From contig CAAGIQ010000152.1 of NCBI GenBank assembly GCA_900769965.1, positions 1 to 7,930 on the forward strand: 7,930 nucleotides of DNA, read 5' to 3'. The position numbers were made by a program, and so were the translations under genes. The notes beneath the pieces were generated by a model. That model was not told where the DNA came from. It saw only the letters and a program-made list of their open reading frames with translations, and ran no database searches. Numbering within the stretch: position 1 is the stretch's first letter; every line of letters starts with the position of its first letter. This document shows positions 5,180-7,930 of this stretch, in pieces. Origin of the DNA: Bacilli bacterium. Its GTDB lineage: Bacteria > Bacillota_I > Bacilli_A > RFN20 > CAG-288.

Positions 5180-6028
5180 ATGAATTGTTCAAAGGATATA
5201 ACGATAATAAGAGAATTATTAGGCTTATCTCAGCAGGAATTTGCCGATGAGATAGGAGTTTCTTATGAAACTGTAAATAGATGGGAATTGAACAAAAACG
5301 ATATCGAAGAGAAGAATATTAATAAGATTTATGAATTTGCAACCTTAAAGAAGATCAACATCAATAAGATTTATGAACAGCTGTTTATCGAGAGAAACGA
5401 TAATGGACATAAAGTTTTATTTCACGGATCTAAAAAACAGTTAGAGCTTCCTATAGATCTAAGACGCTCAAAAAAGAGCAATGATTTTGGAGTTGGTTTT
5501 TATTTAGGTGAGTTATTTGATCAAGCGGCAACTTATATTTCAAATAGTGAAGGTAATAAAGTTTATGCTTTCGAGTTAGATTTAAACGATTTAAAAATAT
5601 GTCAATTCAATGTAGATAGGGAATGGATGCTAGCGGTAGCTTATTATAGAGGTTGGTTTGATAATCTTCCTAAGAATGCAATAGTTGAAGATATTGTTAA
5701 TAAAGTTACAAGTCATGATGTAATTATTGCTCCTATTGCGGATAACAGGATGTTTGATATCATCTATTCATTTTTTAGAGGTGAGATTACTGATATGCAG
5801 TGTAAGCATGCTTTATCTGCTACAAATCTTGGCATGCAATATGTTTTAAGAACCGATAAAGCAATTAATAAACTTACTTTATTGAAGCAGATGTTTGTTT
5901 CATCTATAGAAAAAGACAACTACATCAAATCTAGAAATGAGATGAACATCATTAGCCAAGATAAAGTAAAAGTGGCTCGAATAGAGTACAAGAGAAAGGG
6001 TCAATATATTGACGAGATACTAAAATGA
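5180..6028 (+). CDS. XRE-type HTH fused to a DUF3990-like ADP-ribosyltransferase-fold domain
   Basis: The protein has 282 residues from this start. Residues about 5-60 form an XRE/Cro-type helix-turn-helix (LGLSQQEFADEIGVSYETVNRWE). Residues about 78-235 match the DUF3990 pattern: LFHGS with H82, DFGVGFYLG with Y108, a central VDREWML segment, then DVIIAPIADNRMFDII and GMQYVLRTDKA with Q220. DUF3990 is regarded as part of the ADP-ribosyltransferase superfamily and is found in toxin-like contexts. The HG motif and Tyr fit the NAD-binding sites of that fold, but catalysis is inferred. About 50 charged residues follow the domain. The start at 5180 is chosen because of the purine-rich AGGTGGTGAGG just upstream (5168-5178) and because the promoter lies after the alternative ATG at 5126. 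The stop overlaps the start of the next gene by 4 bp. The fusion probably represses its own promoter. It is likely the effector of a toxin-antitoxin-like pair. Confidence 0.78.
   Translation: MNCSKDITIIRELLGLSQQEFADEIGVSYETVNRWELNKNDIEEKNINKIYEFATLKKININKIYEQLFIERNDNGHKVLFHGSKKQLELPIDLRRSKKSNDFGVGFYLGELFDQAATYISNSEGNKVYAFELDLNDLKICQFNVDREWMLAVAYYRGWFDNLPKNAIVEDIVNKVTSHDVIIAPIADNRMFDIIYSFFRGEITDMQCKHALSATNLGMQYVLRTDKAINKLTLLKQMFVSSIEKDNYIKSRNEMNIISQDKVKVARIEYKRKGQYIDEILK
6000..6013. repeat. Perfect 14-bp palindrome at the gene junction
   Basis: GTCAATATATTGAC reads identically on both strands and lies within the last codons of the HTH-ART gene, 11 bases before the next ATG. It has no loop, so a DNA-level site is more likely than an RNA hairpin. 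It could also be chance in AT-rich coding DNA. Confidence 0.35.
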
Positions 6029-6510
6029 GAAAACTAGATTTTAATGAATATAAGCTAGCCCAGATGCAAGCTAGAATCTTTGAAGAATCGATAGAAAGAG
6101 CTAATTTTAGCTCACCGATGTTTATAAGAAGGTTTATGACATCATACGATGCAAAAACGATTATAAATAAAAGCTTTTTAGCTGTAAGCAAAGATACTAG
6201 AGAAGTAATTGAAGATTTAAATGATAAATATCAACCATCTAGGAAATCGCCTATGTATAGTAAAAACCAGATGTATTGGATCGGCTATATCTTTGCTACG
6301 CTCTGCTTTTTATACGAATTATCACCAAAAGCAATCTATAAACTATTTCCGGCTAAGGAGATAGTAAAATACTACAACATCTACCATACCTTTGATGTTG
6401 AAGATGCTGCAGAACGAATGATGGAAAACATCAACTATGTTAAAAAGGATTATACTATCGAAGGAGTTAAAATCCTAAAAAGACTTATCGCTGAAGAGAA
6501 CAAAATCTAA
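6025..6510 (+). CDS. Uncharacterised partner of the HTH-ART protein, possible antitoxin
   Basis: This is a 161-residue soluble protein of unknown function. Its start overlaps the upstream stop (ATGA), a sign of translational coupling. Only a weak GAG-type SD is present (about 6014-6016), so its output probably depends on translation of the upstream gene. The middle contains an aromatic, hydrophobic stretch, MYWIGYIFATLCFLYELS. This could pass for a membrane segment, but with PKAIYKLF and YYNIYHTFDVEDAAERM after it, it looks more like the buried core of a mostly helical protein. I recall this MYWIGYI...YHT pattern in small proteins encoded beside DUF3990 genes in Bacillota, but cannot confirm a family. 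From tight coupling to an ADP-ribosyltransferase-like protein, an antitoxin or accessory role is inferred. No catalytic motif was seen. Confidence 0.7.
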   Translation: MRKLDFNEYKLAQMQARIFEESIERANFSSPMFIRRFMTSYDAKTIINKSFLAVSKDTREVIEDLNDKYQPSRKSPMYSKNQMYWIGYIFATLCFLYELSPKAIYKLFPAKEIVKYYNIYHTFDVEDAAERMMENINYVKKDYTIEGVKILKRLIAEENKI

Positions 6511-6558
6511 ATAAAAACTGGGGTCAGGATTGATTTTATCAACCCCAGAAACCCCAGT
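6511..6558. terminator. Terminator between convergent genes
   Basis: ACTGGGGT (6517-6524) pairs with ACCCCAGT (6551-6558), or alternatively CTGGGG (6518-6523) with CCCCAG (6543-6548), with TTGAT and ATCAA stacking inside around a TTT loop. On the minus strand the stem is followed directly by TTTTTAT, a good terminator for the DUF523 gene. On the plus strand the U-tract is weak (TAGATTTT). Confidence 0.75.
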
Positions 6559-6574
6559 AGATTTTAAAGTATAT

Positions 6575-7024
6575 TTATTTAGAAGTTACTTCTTTAATCA
6601 GTTCTTCAATCTCGTTCTCAGAGAAGACTTTGATGTCGTGTTTTGAAAGAAGCGAAGTAGTTTTTCCTTGACCTTCGACTAATCCGTTATCGAATTTTCC
6701 ATTGTGGATATAATGTACTCCACAGGAAGGAGAATACTCTTTTAATAAGGCGTATTTTACTTTTTGATTTCTCGCTAAAACTTTTGAAGCTCCAAGAAGG
6801 TAGTTAGCAGTTTTGTCTTCACCATCTTTAGAAATCACTTTATCTCCAATTATTTCACACGGAGTACGAGGAGTAGGTAACCCTCCTTCAACTTCCGGAC
6901 AGACTGGAATTAAGTTGAAGTAAGTAGATAATCTTTCAACATCCACTTTTTCAACGATCTTTCCATCGTATCTGCATCTTTCACCTATTAAACAGGCACT
7001 AATAATTAAATCATTTTTTTCCAT
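6575..7024 (-). CDS. DUF523 family protein (YbbK-like)
   Basis: This small protein of 149 residues is a complete DUF523 domain, the usual single-domain length. Conserved blocks are seen in order: SACLIGERCRYDG (C11, C17), PVCPEVEGGLPTPRTPCE (C42, C56), then LLKEYSPSCGVHYIHNGKF (C101) and VFSENEIEELI near the end. The conserved cysteines suggest a metal or thiol role, but the biochemical function of the family is not established as far as I know. The ATG lies 14 bp inside the end of the upstream transporter gene, so the two are read as one minus-strand operon. The SD is poor (GGAAAAAG), consistent with coupling to translation of the transporter. A terminator lies just after the stop, at 6558-6511. 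Confidence 0.9.
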   Translation of the reverse strand: MEKNDLIISACLIGERCRYDGKIVEKVDVERLSTYFNLIPVCPEVEGGLPTPRTPCEIIGDKVISKDGEDKTANYLLGASKVLARNQKVKYALLKEYSPSCGVHYIHNGKFDNGLVEGQGKTTSLLSKHDIKVFSENEIEELIKEVTSK

Positions 7025-7930
7025 TTGCTTTTTCCATTATCTCACTTATCGATACTTCAGTAGTAACATCTGAGGCTGCACGTTTTAACTCGTGTAGCAT
7101 AAAGGTGTCCTTTCTTGAAATACGATAATAATATATCGCAAAAATGCCTCCTAACAAAGTTATAAATGGCATTATTGCTCCAAATAATATCTTAAATGTT
7201 AACGCTGGGTTATCCCCAGGCTCGGCTCCGCTCTTATACCCGAAGAGGTAAGTTATTATTGCGGTTAATACAGCGGATATTATAGTTGAAAATCTTCCTA
7301 TGATATTAGCGATACTTCCAAACACCGCTTCTCTAGAAACCTTATGTTTGATCTTATCGATATCTATTAATTCAGCTGATACCATATCTGGAGCGAGCAT
7401 CAAACCTCCGAAAGTTGGACCGACAAAGATTACAGTTATTAATCCTCCCACCCAGTCTTTAGGAATAGCAAGAAGCATTAGCGCAAAAGTAATTAAGAAA
7501 AAGTCGACCACCCATACTTTTCTGGCGGTGAATTTTTTAATAGCTAAAGACCAAAGCGGAATTGAAAGAATCAAGGATGCGAAGAAACTTCCTAAGACTA
7601 CGCTTTGCTTCCAGGAATCAGCTACGGAAGAAGCATCGATTCCTAGAGAATAACGGCAGTACATCGGATACATCGATACTACTAAAGCCATAATGGCAGC
7701 GAAGAACGATTGAGCGAGATTATATACTATAAACGGTTTATTATGAAATAAGTCATTTATAGTTTCTTTAAATGAATATTGAGCGTTGCCTTGATTAGAT
7801 TCTCTTTTTACTTCGTCAGTAATCTTAACTGAGCCGACACAAGCGCAGATACAGATGAGGTATATAGCGGAATAGATGATACCTACTAGAACATAGCTCT
7901 TTAAATAGGAAACTAAAATAGGAGTAAGAA
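7011..7930 (-). CDS. GPH/MFS_2-type sugar:cation symporter, 5' end outside the window
   Basis: The frame is open from the window edge to the stop at 7013-7011, giving 305 residues of the C-terminal part, about two thirds of a normal 450-residue transporter. The Met at 7691 is internal, since the coding sequence continues upstream as KPFIVYNLAQSFFAAIMALV and before that VKITDEVKRESNQ. The arrangement fits the glycoside-pentoside-hexuronide family. A hydrophilic central loop is followed by the FKETINDLFHNKPF segment, typical of the start of the second half. Then come six hydrophobic segments, with LMLAPDMVSAELIDID near the conserved cytoplasmic loop and a charged C-terminal tail. It probably carries a glycoside or other sugar with Na+ or H+; the substrate cannot be deduced. 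The stop overlaps the DUF523 start by 14 bp. Confidence 0.85.
   Translation of the reverse strand, partial: LTPILVSYLKSYVLVGIIYSAIYLICICACVGSVKITDEVKRESNQGNAQYSFKETINDLFHNKPFIVYNLAQSFFAAIMALVVSMYPMYCRYSLGIDASSVADSWKQSVVLGSFFASLILSIPLWSLAIKKFTARKVWVVDFFLITFALMLLAIPKDWVGGLITVIFVGPTFGGLMLAPDMVSAELIDIDKIKHKVSREAVFGSIANIIGRFSTIISAVLTAIITYLFGYKSGAEPGDNPALTFKILFGAIMPFITLLGGIFAIYYYRISRKDTFMLHELKRAASDVTTEVSISEIMEKANGKK

Noticed and set aside
5952..6191. Minus-strand reading frame across the HTH-ART/partner junction
   Set aside because: It covers two well-supported plus-strand genes and has no SD or family pattern.
7300..7653. Plus-strand reading frame of 117 codons opposite the transporter
   Set aside because: Antisense to conserved membrane segments of the symporter; composition is a mirror of them.
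1..7930. Mycoplasma-type genetic code (TGA as Trp)
   Set aside because: TGA ends several genes at the expected place, including the ATGA overlap at 6025-6028, and Trp is encoded by TGG.

Overview
The window is low-GC DNA read with the standard bacterial code: TGA is a real stop (it ends the dus, HTH-ART and MFS genes) and Trp is TGG. Together with a BspA-type leucine-rich-repeat gene, a large IS1634-type transposase, a GlpR-like DeoR regulator and a GPH-type transporter, this suggests a host-associated Bacillota or Mollicutes-related bacterium (Bacilli, Erysipelotrichia or RF39-like) that has not reassigned TGA. The taxonomy is inference.

Layout. Positions 1-2491 are mobile-element ground. 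An intact IS1634-family transposase (239-1966) sits behind its own promoter and a strong hairpin. Abutting it on the other strand is a decayed zinc-ribbon transposase (1995-2334), frameshifted and cut off at its first DDE aspartate. Its leader (2341-2428) carries three interleaved complementary pairs that look like an RNA switch. A terminator-like hairpin follows, then a BspA-like LRR gene (2567-3136) whose repeat domain extends upstream of the first ATG without a start codon, so it looks 5'-truncated. A good intrinsic terminator closes this block.

Positions 3190-5065 hold a housekeeping pair: a tRNA-dihydrouridine synthase overlapping a DeoR/GlpR-family regulator, ending in a terminator. Positions 5089-6510 hold a two-gene unit. 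The first gene is an XRE-type HTH fused to a DUF3990-like ADP-ribosyltransferase-fold domain. The second overlaps it by 4 bp and encodes a 161-residue uncharacterised partner. The unit has a near-consensus promoter and a 12-8-12 operator-like palindrome. It resembles an autoregulated toxin-antitoxin or defence module and is the strongest candidate for new biology here.

Positions 6511-7930 are on the minus strand: a GPH/MFS sugar:cation symporter (5' end beyond the window) overlapping a DUF523 gene, with a terminator facing the two-gene unit. No tRNA, rRNA or CRISPR array was seen.
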